The notes beneath the pieces are model-generated. The model saw nothing but the letters and a program-made list of their open reading frames with translations. It made no database searches and had not been told where the DNA came from. Positions 9,095-18,315 of a stretch of DNA of 64,000 nucleotides are shown here, in pieces; positions within the stretch are counted from its first letter, which is position 1; every line of letters starts with the position of its first letter. Made by a program: the position numbers and the translations under genes. The stretch comes from Paracoccus mutanolyticus. GTDB taxonomy: Bacteria; Pseudomonadota; Alphaproteobacteria; Rhodobacterales; Rhodobacteraceae. The stretch spans positions 434,001 through 498,000 of the forward strand of contig NZ_CP030239.1 of NCBI RefSeq assembly GCF_003285265.1, given 5' to 3'.

Positions 9095-10150
9095 ATGACA
9101 CTCCTGCGCTCCTCCGCTGCCGCGCTGCTGCTTTCGGGCAGCGTGCTTGCCGTCCCCGCCCTTGCCGCCGACCCCGAGCTGACCGTCTTCGACTGGGCGG
9201 GATTCGAGGAGCCGGTGATCTTCCAGGGCTATGTCGACAAATACGGCGACAGCCCCACCTTCGCCTTCTACGGCGATGACGACGAGGCCTATCAGAAGCT
9301 CGCATCGGGCTTCAAGGCGGACGTGGCGCATCCCTGTTCGCAGATGGTGTCGAAATATCGCGACGCCGGGCTGATCGAGCCCTGGGACGTGTCGCGCATT
9401 CCCGCCTTTTCGACCATCGACCCCAGCTTCCTGCATTCGCCGATCTTCAAGGACGACACCGGGGTCTGGTACATCCCGACCGACTGGGGCGCGACCGCCA
9501 TCGCCTACAACAAGGACACCGTGCCGGCCGAGGACGTGGCCAGCCTGAACGTCTTCATCGACCCGAAATACCAGGGCCGCACCAGCCTGCCCGATTCGGC
9601 GGACGACGTCTGGGCGCTGGCCTATCTGGCGACGGGCACCGCGGACTGGACCAAGGTCACCGACGAGCAGTTCAAGGCCGCCGCCGACTGGCTGCGCCAG
9701 GCGCACCAGAACGTCGCCGCCTACTGGGCCGACCCGTCCGAACAGGCGCAGCTGATGGCTTCGGGCGCGGTGGACGTGGCCTGGTCCTGGAACGACGGCG
9801 TGGTGCTGCTGAAGAACGACGGCTTCCCGGTCGGCTTCCAGCGCGCTCCGAAAGAGGGCTCCTCGACCTTCTTCTGCGGCTTCATCAACCTCAAGAACGG
9901 GCCGGGCAACGAAGACAAGGCCTATGACTTCATCAACGCCTGGCTTGCCCCGCCGGCGGCCAAGGGGCTTCTGGACACGATCGGCTACGGCCACACCTCG
10001 ACCGTCGCGATGGACACGATCAGGGACGAGCCCGCGGTGAAGGAGGGCCTGTCCCCGGTCGACGCCCCGATCCTGGCCCAGACCCCGAACGACCCCGAGC
10101 AGCGCGAGAAGCAGCTGGCCGAGTTCGAGAAGATCAAGGCCGGGTTCTGA
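9095..10150 (+). CDS. Spermidine/putrescine-type ABC substrate-binding protein
   Basis: A 351-residue periplasmic solute-binding protein of the PotD/PotF type. It has a clear signal peptide (hydrophobic core LLLSGSVLAVPALA, cleavage expected after ALA at residue 24), then LTVFDWAGFEEP, YIPTDWGATAIAYNKD near residue 125 and DVAWSWNDGVVLLKNDG near 225. I chose ATG 9095 because it starts the signal peptide and follows an AAAGGAC ribosome site. No ATPase or permease genes are adjacent: upstream is ppk2 and downstream is a palindromic repeat and ssrA. It therefore serves a transporter encoded elsewhere or is an orphan receptor. Confidence 0.85.
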   Translation: MTLLRSSAAALLLSGSVLAVPALAADPELTVFDWAGFEEPVIFQGYVDKYGDSPTFAFYGDDDEAYQKLASGFKADVAHPCSQMVSKYRDAGLIEPWDVSRIPAFSTIDPSFLHSPIFKDDTGVWYIPTDWGATAIAYNKDTVPAEDVASLNVFIDPKYQGRTSLPDSADDVWALAYLATGTADWTKVTDEQFKAAADWLRQAHQNVAAYWADPSEQAQLMASGAVDVAWSWNDGVVLLKNDGFPVGFQRAPKEGSSTFFCGFINLKNGPGNEDKAYDFINAWLAPPAAKGLLDTIGYGHTSTVAMDTIRDEPAVKEGLSPVDAPILAQTPNDPEQREKQLAEFEKIKAGF

Positions 10151-10193
10151 CGCCCCGCACCGCGCAGCCGCCGCGCCGGCGGCACGGCCGCCT

Positions 10194-10257
10194 GGGTATT
10201 TGGAAAACGGTGAAGGCCGGGCGCGCCGCTTCGGCTTTCACCGTTCGAGAAATACCC
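10194..10257. repeat. GGGTATTTG gene-end palindrome (copy A)
   Basis: Two arms of about 26 bases, each beginning GGGTATTT and containing AACGGTGAA and GCCG, face each other across a 12-base GC-rich loop (about 21 of 26 positions match). The element begins 44 bases after the binding-protein stop. It belongs to the dispersed family also seen near 21.6, 42.0, 52.0, 56.7 and 61.5 kb, and would fold into a long hairpin in the transcript, so it may act as a transcript end. A further 10-bp stem-loop (10289-10311) follows before the ssrA promoter. Confidence 0.65.
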
Positions 10258-10312
10258 CAAGGGGTGAATTGGCCCGCAAGGCGGGACAAGAGGGGAACGG
10301 CGTTCCCCTCTC

Positions 10313-10341
10313 TTGCGCCCCGCGATGGCGCCGCCTATATT
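10313..10341 (+). promoter_or_regulatory. Sigma-70-type promoter of ssrA
   Basis: TTGCGC (10313-10318) and TATATT (10336-10341) are separated by exactly 17 bases. Transcription would begin near 10348, just at a GTCCGGG-TTCG-CCCGGAC hairpin that opens the tmRNA precursor. Confidence 0.7.
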
Positions 10342-10347
10342 CGAAGC

Positions 10348-10662
10348 GTCCGGGTTCGCCCGGACTATGGACATAAACGCGCAGGTAATAAGCGGATCGG
10401 ACCCGGGGGCGGTACCCGGCGACTCCACCAAACTCCCTCGTTGGGGGCACCTGGGGTCGAAACAGGATCGACGAACGTCTAAAGCTGTTTGCTTTGTCCC
10501 GGTGAGCTACCACCGTTATCGGTGCGATATGTACAGTTGCCAACGACAACCGTGCTCCGGTCGCTCTGGCTGCGTAAGCAGCTCGGGTAACCGAAAACTA
10601 AGCCCTTGCGCCTAGCAGCGTAAGGCGGGGCCCGCAGGAGCCTGGCAACAGAATCCTGCACC
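10348..10662 (+). ncRNA. ssrA: Two-piece (circularly permuted) tmRNA
   Basis: tmRNA rescues stalled ribosomes by adding a degradation tag. The gene is permuted, as known in alphaproteobacteria: the acceptor piece, ending CGACTCCACCA at 10432, lies before the coding piece, which begins GGGGTCGAAACAGGATCG at 10452. GGGGTCG pairs over 7 bp with CGACTCC to form the acceptor stem, and CCGGG/CCCGG forms a T-stem with an unusual GGCGGTA loop. The tag frame runs from GCC at 10539 to TAA at 10575-10577 and encodes ANDNRAPVALAA. The intervening segment (about 10433-10451) would be cut out. The 3' end near 10662 is estimated from a GCAGGA/TCCTGC stem. Confidence 0.9.
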
Positions 10663-10744
10663 TTCCCCTCTCCTTGCTCGCCTTATCTTCTGGCAATTTT
10701 CCGCGTTCGGCCCTATCTCCGTGGCCATGCAAGGGAATGTTGCC

Positions 10745-12015
10745 ATGAAAGACCTGACCACCTCCGACGCGGATGCGCTGATCGCGGAGCTGGGCGCGCG
10801 GGCGCGCAATGCCGCCCTGGCCCTGGCCGAGGCCAGCGCCGAGCGCAAGCATGCCGCGCTGATCGGCGCCGCCGAGGCGCTGCGCGAGTCCGAGGACGCG
10901 ATCCTGGACGCCAACACGCTGGACATGGATTTCGCCCGCGAAAAGGGGCTGAGCCCGGCCATGCTGGACCGGTTGAAACTGGACCCGGCGCGGGTCCGCG
11001 CCATGGCCGAGGGGCTGCGCGCCGTGGCCGAGAAGGCCGATCCGGTGGGCCGGGTGCTGGCGGAATGGGACCGGCCGAACGGGCTGCACATCCGGCGCGT
11101 GGCCACCCCCCTGGGCGTCATCGGGGTGATCTATGAAAGCCGGCCGAACGTCACCGCGGATGCGGCGGGTCTGGCGCTGAAGGCCGGGAACGCGGTCATC
11201 CTGCGCGGCGGCTCGGAAAGCCTGCACAGTTCGGCCGCGATCCATGCGGCGCTGGTGCGGGGCCTGACCCAGGCCGGCCTGCCCGAGGCGGCGGTCCAGA
11301 TCGTGCCCACGCGCGACCGTGCGGCGGTGGCCGCCCTGCTGCGCGCCCAGGGGCTGATCGACGTGATCGTGCCGCGCGGCGGCAAGGGGCTGGTGGGGCT
11401 GGTGCAGCGCGAGGCGCGGGTCCCGGTCTTTGCCCATCTGGAGGGGATCTGCCACGTCTATGCCGACGGCGATGCGGATCTGGCCAAGGCGCGGCGCGTC
11501 GTCCTGAACGCCAAGACCCGGCGCACCGGCATCTGCGGCGCGGCCGAGTGCCTGCTGATCGACCGCCGCTTTTATGCCGAGCACGGGCCCGTGCTGATCC
11601 AGGACCTGCTGGACGCCGGCGTCGAGGTCCGGGCCGGGGGCGAACTGGCTCGGTTCCGGGCACCGTCCCCGCCCAGCCCGACGATTTCGGGCAGGAGTTC
11701 CTGGACAAGATCATCGCCGCGACCCTGGTCGATGGCGTCGAGGGGGCGATCGCCCATATCCGCCGCCACGGCTCGGGGCACACGGAATCGATCCTGACGG
11801 AAAACGACGCCACCGCCGAGCGCTTCTTCAAGGGCCTGGACAGCGCCATCCTGATGCGCAACGCCTCGACCCAGTTCGCGGACGGCGGCGAATTCGGGAT
11901 GGGCGCGGAGATCGGCATCGCCACGGGCAAGATGCATGCGCGCGGCCCCGTGGGCGCCGAGCAACTGACCAGCTTCAAGTATCTGGTCACCGGCGACGGC
12001 AGCATCCGCGCGTGA
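10745..12015 (+). CDS. proA: Glutamate-5-semialdehyde dehydrogenase ProA (frameshifted)
   Basis: ProA reduces gamma-glutamyl phosphate to glutamate-5-semialdehyde with NADPH, the second step of proline synthesis. Family blocks are [22 protein letters not shown] near residue 120, [12 protein letters not shown], the catalytic-cysteine region [15 protein letters not shown] near 260 and, in a second frame, [16 protein letters not shown] and [21 protein letters not shown] one-base indel near 11660 separates the two frames. The ATG at 10745 follows an AAGGGA ribosome site. The stop overlaps the GTG of the next gene. The partner proB is not adjacent; upstream is ssrA. Confidence 0.9.
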
Positions 12016-12935
12016 CGCAGCGCCTGCTGCATGGGGACGCGCACCATCGGGTGACGCTGTTCCCGGGGCCCGCCGGCAGCCGGCGGGCGGTGGTCTGCTT
12101 TGAGCCGGGGCGCGAGCGGATGGCGGGGTTCGAGCCCGCCGCAGCCCCGCATTTCGCCGCGCGGCTGGGGCTGGACGCGCTGGTCGTGCAGACCGCGCGG
12201 CGCGACTGGTTCCTGTCGCCCGCCAGCCCGGCGCTGGCCGCCGCGTTGCGCCGGGCCACGGTGGGCTATGCCGAGGTCTGCCTGAGCGGCTTTTCCATGG
12301 GCGGCTATGGCGCGCTGCTGTATTCGGCGGCCTGCCACGGGGTCCGGGCCATGGTCGTGTCGCCGCAATACTGCATCGATCCCGCCGTCGCCCCCTGGGA
12401 CCCCGGGCGGCACGACAAGTTCCGCCGCATCGGCCAGCCCATGCCCCTGCCCCAGTCCCAAGGCGACCCGCGGCTTGGAGGAATTGTGCTTTATGACCCG
12501 GCGATCGCCGATGCCGATCATGTGCGCCATGTGCTGAAGGCGCCCGCCATGCCGGCGTCGCCCTGCCGCATGGCGGCCACCCGGCCAGCGGCGTCCTGGG
12601 CGAGGCGGGCCGCGTCGGCCGCATCGCCGAGATGGTGATCGCGGACCGGATCGACGGGGCGGCGCTGCGCGACCTGCACCGCCGGGCGAGCTGCAACTCG
12701 GCCCGGTACCGGCTGAGCCTTGCCCTGGCCGGGGCCGCGCGCCACGGCGCCCGCGCCCTGCCGGTCCTGGCCGAACTGGCCCGGACAGCCGCCCCCCGCC
12801 TGCGGCTGGACGCCGGGCTGCCTTGTTGCCGCGGACCGCGAGCAGGGCATCGCCGCGCTGCTGCAGCTGCTGGACGGCACGCCCGAGGCCCCCAGGGCCT
12901 GGGCGGGCCGGATCGAGCGCGCGCTGGCGTCCTAG
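12012..12935 (+). CDS. Uncharacterised alpha/beta-hydrolase-like protein (frameshifted)
   Basis: The reading frame opens with GTG at 12012, overlapping the proA stop, and reads [17 protein letters not shown]. The only strong motif is a nucleophile elbow [14 protein letters not shown] (G-x-S-x-G) near residue 95, followed by [10 protein letters not shown], which points to an alpha/beta-hydrolase fold. Frames shift near 12550 (continuing as [20 protein letters not shown], where the histidine could be catalytic) and near 12820 (continuing as [17 protein letters not shown] to the TAG at 12933). I do not recognise the family or substrate. It is coupled to proA and ends convergently, overlapping the chpT stop by three bases. 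Confidence 0.6.
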
Positions 12936-13591
12936 AAGGAAATCTCGCCGCCCGTCTCGTCCAGTTCCCAGGCAAGCGGGCGATTGGCCTGGCGCGCAAA
13001 GGCGGCCAGCAGGGCGAACTGCACCTCGGAGGGCGCGGGCTCGGTCAGGGCGCGCGGGGCGGCCGCCGCCCGGTCGAGCCAGGCCCAGAGCGCCGGGTCG
13101 GACTTGACGCGGGACGATTCCGCGACCAGCCGCCAGCCGCGCGCGCCGCGGCAGATCAGCACGCTGCCGCCCCAGGGCATGGCGGTTTCCAGGCACATGA
13201 ACGCCAGCAGGATCATCCGCGCCTCGGTCCGGGGCAGGTCGCCCGGCGCGTCCAGCCTGACCCGGATGCGCCCCGCCTTGTCGGCATCGCCCAGAAGCCC
13301 GGCCAGTTCCGTCAGCGCGATGCGCTGGTCGGGGGCGGCGTGGCCGAAGGCCATGCGGAACCAGCGGATGCGCGCCCGCGCCGCCTGCACGCTTTCGGCG
13401 ACAAGCTGCATTTCGGCGCTTTTGGCGATGCCCGGAAAATCGCCGGACAGCTGCAGAAGCTCGAGCCCGTTGCCGATGGCCCCGAGCGGCGAGACGAGAT
13501 CGTGGCAGAGACGCGAACCGACCAGCGCGGCAAGGCGCTCGGCCTCGACCCCCGGATGATCCTCGGAGCGGCGGATTGTAATGTCGTCCAT
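12932..13591 (-). CDS. chpT: Histidine phosphotransferase ChpT
   Basis: ChpT relays phosphate from the hybrid kinase CckA to CtrA (and CpdR), controlling cell cycle or motility and gene transfer in alphaproteobacteria. The 219-residue protein has the phosphorylated-histidine helix LCHDLVSPLGAIGNGLELL near residues 28-46 and a C-terminal degenerate ATPase-like domain ending [17 protein letters not shown]. It is intact and starts with ATG at 13589-13591. It diverges from the DUF3553 gene with only 36 bases between starts, so their promoters must overlap. Confidence 0.9.
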   Translation of the reverse strand: MDDITIRRSEDHPGVEAERLAALVGSRLCHDLVSPLGAIGNGLELLQLSGDFPGIAKSAEMQLVAESVQAARARIRWFRMAFGHAAPDQRIALTELAGLLGDADKAGRIRVRLDAPGDLPRTEARMILLAFMCLETAMPWGGSVLICRGARGWRLVAESSRVKSDPALWAWLDRAAAAPRALTEPAPSEVQFALLAAFARQANRPLAWELDETGGEISF

Positions 13592-13627
13592 GAGTGACTA
13601 GCCTAATTGAGCAGGAAAGGGGCCGCG

Positions 13628-13804
13628 ATGAACGAGATCCTTGAGCCGGGCATGATCGTGCGCCACCCCGGCGCGCCCGAATGGGGAACCGGCCAGGTGC
13701 AGTCGCGCATCGGCGACCGCATCACCGTGAATTTCGACAATGCCGGCAAGCAGGTCGTGGATGGTCGCCATGTCAGTCTTGAACTGGTCACGCTTCGCCC
13801 CTGA
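13628..13804 (+). CDS. DUF3553 small protein
   Basis: A 58-residue protein beginning MNEILEPGMIVRHP, with a single small beta-rich domain (PGMIVRHPGAPEWGTGQVQS, then ITVNFDNAGKQVV) resembling the CarD/Tudor-like folds seen at the start of UvrD-type helicases. I chose ATG 13628, which follows AGGAAAGG and is where the conserved part starts, over a seven-codon extension. Function is unknown. It is paired head-to-head with chpT. The 147 bases after it hold an AT-rich island and a GGCAGG/CCTGCC hairpin (13850-13864) that could end the transcript. Confidence 0.75.
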   Translation: MNEILEPGMIVRHPGAPEWGTGQVQSRIGDRITVNFDNAGKQVVDGRHVSLELVTLRP

Positions 13805-13951
13805 GTATACAATTTGATCATATTGCAACTTTAGCTTGTGTCAATTCCCGGCAGGCTGCCTGCCCCGCCCCGACGCAGGGTCCGGTTGCATTGCCGCTCT
13901 GTCCCGCCTAGACACGGGGCCGACCCCGGACAGCAGGTGTGACGCTTTGCG

Positions 13952-14733
13952 ATGATGCCAGAAGGCGCGTATTTCGAAACCCGGCTAGCCCGGCGCGAGG
14001 CCGATCTGCTGTCGGCCCAGCGGCTGCGCTATCGCGTCTTCGTCGAGGAACTGGGCGCGGACGGCGACCTGGTGGACCATGAAAACCGGCTGGAGCGCGA
14101 CGCCTTCGACCCGGTGGTCGATCACCTGGTGCTGGTGGACCGCCGCCGCCCGGAATCGGATCTGGAGCATGTCGTGGGCGTCTATCGTCTGCTGCCCGGC
14201 GACCGCATCGGCGGGAACGATCGCTTCTATTGCGACGGGGAATACGACCTTTCGCCCCTGCGCCGCAGCGGCCGGCGCGTGCTGGAACTGGGCCGGTCCT
14301 GCATGGCGCCGGATTTCCGGGGCGGCAGCGGCATGTTCCTGCTGTGGTCGGCCCTGGCCGAATATGTGCTGGACCGGCAGGTCGAGGTGCTGTTCGGCGT
14401 CGCCCGTTCCACGGGACCGATGCGGGGCTGCTGGCGCAGCCGCTGTCCTGGCTTTATCGCCACCACCTGGCCCCCGAGGGGATGCGCCCCCGCGCCCGCC
14501 CCGAGGGATACCAGCGCATGGACCTGGTGCCCGAGGCGAGGCTGGACCGGCGCGCCGCGATGGCCGGGATGCCGCCGCTGATCAAGGCCTATCTGCGGCT
14601 GGGCGGCGTCGTCGGCGAGGGCGCGTTCCTGGACCATGCCTTCAACACCACCGACGTCTTCCTGATGGTGGACACCGCCGCGATGTCGGCCAGGCACCGC
14701 CGCTTTTACGAGGCGCGCGGCCTGACCGAATGA
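13952..14733 (+). CDS. olsB: Ornithine N-acyltransferase OlsB (frameshifted)
   Basis: OlsB transfers a 3-hydroxyacyl chain from ACP to ornithine, making lyso-ornithine lipid. The GNAT/autoinducer-synthase-like fold is visible as LLSAQRLRYRVFVEELGADG near residue 20, VVGVYRLLP near 73, and VLELGRSCMAPDFRGGSGMFLLW near 110. A one-base loss near 14405 shifts the frame; the C-terminus (FHGTDAGLLAQPLSWLYRHHLAP, then PPLIKAYLRLGGVVGEGA) continues to the TGA at 14731. Total length of about 260 residues is typical. The stop overlaps the olsA start (ATGA). Confidence 0.88.
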
Positions 14734-15557
14734 CCCAATCCCATCCCGGCACCTGGCGCGACGACGGCGCCCCCGCGGTTCCTCGGCCCGGTCCCCTGGG
14801 CTGGCTTCTGGTCGCGACGCGGGGCATGGCGATCCTGTCGGTCCTGCTGATCGGGGTCGTGCTGATCCTGCCCCTGCGCGCGGGGGAACGGCTGCTGGCC
14901 GGTCCGCGCCGCCCGGTGACGGGTCCCCATGTCCAGATCGTCTGCCGCATCTGCCTGTGGCTCATGGGCCTGCGCTGCGAGGTTCGGGGGCGGCCGATGC
15001 GCGGCCCCGGCGCGGTGGTCGCGAACCATGCCAGCTGGCTGGACATCTTCGTGATGAACGCGGCCATGCCGGTGTTCTTCGTTTCCAAGGCCGAGGTGGC
15101 GGGCTGGCCCGGCATCAACATCCTGACCCGCGTAACCGACACGCATTTCGTCGCGCGCGACCCGCGCCTGGCGCAGGCCCAGGCGCAGGAGTTCTGCGCC
15201 CGCACCCGTGCCGGCCACCGGCTGCTGTTCTTTCCCGAAGGCACCAGCACGGACGGCCGCCGCGTCCTGCCCTTCAAGCCGACGCTGTTCCAGGGCTTCC
15301 TGGACCCCGACCTGCCCCGGACGCTGGCGGTGCAGCCGATGACGGTGATCTATCATGCGCCGCCCGGGCGCGACCCGCGCTTTTACGGCTGGTACGGCGA
15401 CATGGCGCTGGGAACGCATCTGCTGGCGGTCCTGGCCCAGCCGCGCCAGGGCCGCGTCAGCGTGGTGCTGCACGACCCGATCCCCGTGGCCGGAGAGACG
15501 CGCAAGACCCTGGCGGCCAAGGCCGAGGCCGCCGTCCGCTCGGGCCTGTCCGCCTGA
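14730..15557 (+). CDS. olsA: Lyso-ornithine lipid O-acyltransferase OlsA
   Basis: OlsA adds the second acyl chain to lyso-ornithine lipid, giving the phosphorus-free membrane lipid ornithine lipid. The 275-residue PlsC-type protein has a membrane helix near residues 30-48, the acyltransferase box VANHASWLDIF (NHxxxxD) near residue 97 and the FFPEGTSTDG box near 165. It could also be read as a plain 1-acylglycerol-3-phosphate acyltransferase; the translational coupling to olsB argues for OlsA. It is intact and ends six bases before the convergent SLC13 gene. Confidence 0.87.
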   Translation: MTQSHPGTWRDDGAPAVPRPGPLGWLLVATRGMAILSVLLIGVVLILPLRAGERLLAGPRRPVTGPHVQIVCRICLWLMGLRCEVRGRPMRGPGAVVANHASWLDIFVMNAAMPVFFVSKAEVAGWPGINILTRVTDTHFVARDPRLAQAQAQEFCARTRAGHRLLFFPEGTSTDGRRVLPFKPTLFQGFLDPDLPRTLAVQPMTVIYHAPPGRDPRFYGWYGDMALGTHLLAVLAQPRQGRVSVVLHDPIPVAGETRKTLAAKAEAAVRSGLSA

Positions 15558-15563
15558 CGGGCT

Positions 15564-17338
15564 TTACAGCGGCCAGAACAGCGGGATCGTCAGGCAGGCC
15601 ACGATGCCGCAGATGATGTCCAGCGGCACGCCCACCTTGACGAAATCGCTGAACTTGTAGCCGCCGGGGCCATAGACCATCAGGTGGGTCTGATAGCCGA
15701 TGGGCGTCGCGAAGGCGACCGTGGCCGAGAACATGACGGCGACGACATAGGCGCGCGGATCGTGGCCCAGCGACTGGGCCAGCGCGATGGCGACCGGCGT
15801 CAGCAGGACCGCCACGGCATTGTTCGACAGGATCTCGGTCATGACCAGGCCCAGGAAATAGACCGCGGTCAGGGTGGCGAAGGGCGGCAGGCCGCGCAGC
15901 CAGGGCGCGACGAAATCGACCACCAGCGTCACCGTGCCGGTGTGCTCCAGCGCCTCGCCGACCGCCAGCATGGCAAAGATCATCGCCATCAGCCGGGCAT
16001 CGACAAAGGAAAACGCCTCTTCGGCATCGACGCAGCGGGTGATCAGCACCACGGCCGAGGCCAGGAAGGCCAGTGCCATGATCGGCGCCACGTCGAACGA
16101 GGCCAGCGTCACCACCGCCAGCAGGCAGGCGACCGCGATGGGCGCCTTGGTGCGGCGGAAGGGCCGCGCCGAGGGGCGCGAGACATCGACCAGGTCCATG
16201 TCGGCGGCCAGGCGGGCGATATCCTCGGGCGCGCCCTCCAGCAGCAGCGTGTCGCCCACCCGCACCTCGAGATCGTCGAGCTGGCGGCCGATGTTCTGGC
16301 TGCGGCGTGCGCGGCCAGGACATAGACGCCATAGCGGCGGCGCAGGCGCAGGTCGCCCAGGCGCCGCCCGATCATCCGCGCCCCGGGCGAGATCAGCACC
16401 TCGACCGTCTCGGTCGCGACCGAGCTGAGCTTGTCGACCATCTGCAGGTCCTTGTGGGCCTGCATTTCCAGCAGGTCGGCCATTTCAGAGCGCAGCACCA
16501 CCCGGTCGCCGGGCTCCAGCACCACCTCGGCCATGTTGCGGCGCAACGAGGCGTCGCCGCGCAGCACGTCGATCAGCCGCACGGCGTCGCGCTTGAACAG
16601 CGGCACCTCGCCGACGTTCATGCCGACCAGGCTGCTGTCCTGGGGAATGGCGACCTCGGTGAAGTATTTCATCTCGCGCCGGGTGCCGAGGAATCCGGCC
16701 AGCGAGGTCCGTTCGGGCAGCAGGCGCCAGCCGATCAGGGCGAAATAGGCGATCCCGGCCAGGGTGATGGCGATACCCACGGGGGCGATCTCGAAGATCG
16801 TGAACGGGGTCATGCCCGCTTCGCGCGCGACGCCATCGACCAGCAGGTTGGTCGAGGTGCCACATCGTGTCATGCCGCCCAGGATGGTGAAATAGCTGAG
16901 CGGGATCAGCAGTTTCGATGGGAACGTGCCCAGCCGCAGCGCAAGCTGGATGCAGATCGGGATCATCACCGCCACGACGGGCGTGTTGTTCATCACCGCC
17001 GAGGCCACGATGACAAAGCCGAACAGCCCGCAGAGCGTCGCCCGGGGATGGGTCGAGACGTGGGACGTGACCAGCCGCGACATGATTTCCAGCGCGCCGG
17101 TGCGCAAGAGCCCGCCCATGATGATGAACATGAAGGCGATGGTCCAGGGCGCCGCGTTCGACAGCACGCTGCCCGCATCCTTGATCGGCAGCAGACCCAG
17201 CACCATCATCACCCCCGCCGTGGCGATGGCCACCACTTCGGGCGGGTGTCGTTCGCGGATGAACTCGATGAACATGACGGTGATGATGACCAGCATGGCG
17301 ATGGCCGCGTTGGTCCCTGTCAGTTCGAAACCCAGCAT
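15564..17338 (-). CDS. SLC13-family permease with two TrkA-C domains (frameshifted)
   Basis: A DASS/SLC13-type inner-membrane permease for anions such as sulfate or dicarboxylates. The N-terminal membrane half contains NNTPVVAVMIPICI near residue 125 and a GTSTNLLVDGVAR motif near 155. Two RCK/TrkA-C regulatory domains follow (around EVAIPQDSSLVGMNVGEV and MIGRRLGDLRLRRRYGVYVLAA). After a frameshift near 16310 the second membrane half carries TEILSNNAVAVLLTPVAIALA. Total length is about 590 residues. The first signature reads GGMTRCGTSTN where relatives usually have one more residue and GGxTTLIGTSTN, so a small local error is likely at 16855-16880. The substrate cannot be named from sequence. 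Confidence 0.82.
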
Positions 17339-17434
17339 GATTGGCTCTGTCCCCTGGCGGCCTCGAAATCACGGGCCTGTCGGTCGCTGATAGAATGATT
17401 TTCTGCGCCGCCGCAAGGGAAAGAGGGCTTTCTT

Positions 17435-18238
17435 CTATGCGTCGGCCCCGGGCTGTGTCGGGGGATGCGTCTGCGACAGCCGCCCGCCGTCGCGCACCGC
17501 CTGGATCGCGGTGGCGCGTCCGCTGCGGTCGTCGGTGGTGACAAGGACGCCCGCCAGCGTCGCCTCGCCCTCGGCGGGGGTGAAGCGTTCGCTGGACATG
17601 CCCGTGATGAAGCGGCGCAGCGGCTCGGCCTTGTCCATGCCGATGACGCTGTCATAGTCGCCGCACATGCCGGCGTCGGACTGATAGGCGGTGCCGCGCG
17701 ACAGGATCATCGCATCGGCGGTCGGCACATGGGTGTGGGTACCGACGACCAGGCTGGCGCGACCGTCGCAGAAATGCCCGACGGCCATCTTCTCGCTGGT
17801 CGCCTCGGCATGGATGTCCACGACCGAGGCCTGCACCAGCCCGCCCAGCGGATGGGCCTTGAGCACGGTCTCGATGGCCGAGAACGGGTCGTCGAAGGGC
17901 CGCTTCATGAAGACCTGGCCCAGCACCTGCGCGACCAGCACCTTGCGCCCGCGCGTCGCGTCGAAGACGCGCGCGCCCCGGCCCGGCGCGGCCTTGGAAT
18001 AGTTCAGCGGCCGGATGATGCGGGGCTCGGTCTCGATGAAGGACAGCATCTCCTTCTGGTCGAAGGCATGGTCGCCCAGGGTGATGCAGTCGGCGCCGGC
18101 TTCCAGGATCAGCCGGGCATGATGCCCGCAGCCCATCCAGCCCGAGGCGTATTCGACGTTCGCGTGGTGAAGCAGCGTGGGGCAACGGCTGAGCTGAAGG
18201 CCACTCCAAAGGCTTTGCCGCGCGCCAAGGCGGCACAA
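17435..18238 (-). CDS. YmdB-type metallophosphoesterase, N-terminus replaced
   Basis: From about residue 40 of the family the protein is clear: ASGWMGCGHHARLILEAGADCITLGDHAFDQKE, then VDIHAEATSEKMAVGHFCDGRASLVVGTHTHVPTAD and GTAYQSDAGMCGDYDSVIGMD. These are metal-binding and catalytic blocks of the TIGR00282 family, whose studied members hydrolyse 2',3'-cyclic AMP and influence RNA turnover. The expected first block (a LFLGDVMG-like metal site) is missing: DNA from about 18165 to 18300 does not encode it. If restored, the start would lie near 18290. It is downstream of ubiB on the same strand. Confidence 0.75.
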   Translation of the reverse strand: MCRLGARQSLWSGLQLSRCPTLLHHANVEYASGWMGCGHHARLILEAGADCITLGDHAFDQKEMLSFIETEPRIIRPLNYSKAAPGRGARVFDATRGRKVLVAQVLGQVFMKRPFDDPFSAIETVLKAHPLGGLVQASVVDIHAEATSEKMAVGHFCDGRASLVVGTHTHVPTADAMILSRGTAYQSDAGMCGDYDSVIGMDKAEPLRRFITGMSSERFTPAEGEATLAGVLVTTDDRSGRATAIQAVRDGGRLSQTHPPTQPGADA

Positions 18239-18300
18239 TCACGTCCCCAAGAGGCGCGAAAGCGGGGCAGCGTCCAAGGATCGTACTTCAAACGAGGCAC
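18165..18300. other. Segment not matching the expected YmdB N-terminus
   Basis: About 135 bases between the recognisable part of the YmdB-type gene and the ubiB stop encode no YmdB N-terminus in any frame, although the space is exactly what that N-terminus would need. I could not assign the sequence to another gene. Like the segments in ftsW, dnaN and rnr it may be a foreign patch. Confidence 0.45.
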
Positions 18301-18315
18301 GTCCCAGCTTCGGCC

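Noticed and set aside
11196..13196. Long minus-strand open frames across proA and the hydrolase
   Set aside because: Low-complexity Arg/Pro/Ala translations without motifs; the plus strand holds clear ProA sequence.
13805..13951. AT-rich island with CAATTTGATCATATTG palindrome after the DUF3553 gene
   Set aside because: Only 7 of 8 pairs in a short AT-rich stretch and no recognisable promoter or regulator match.
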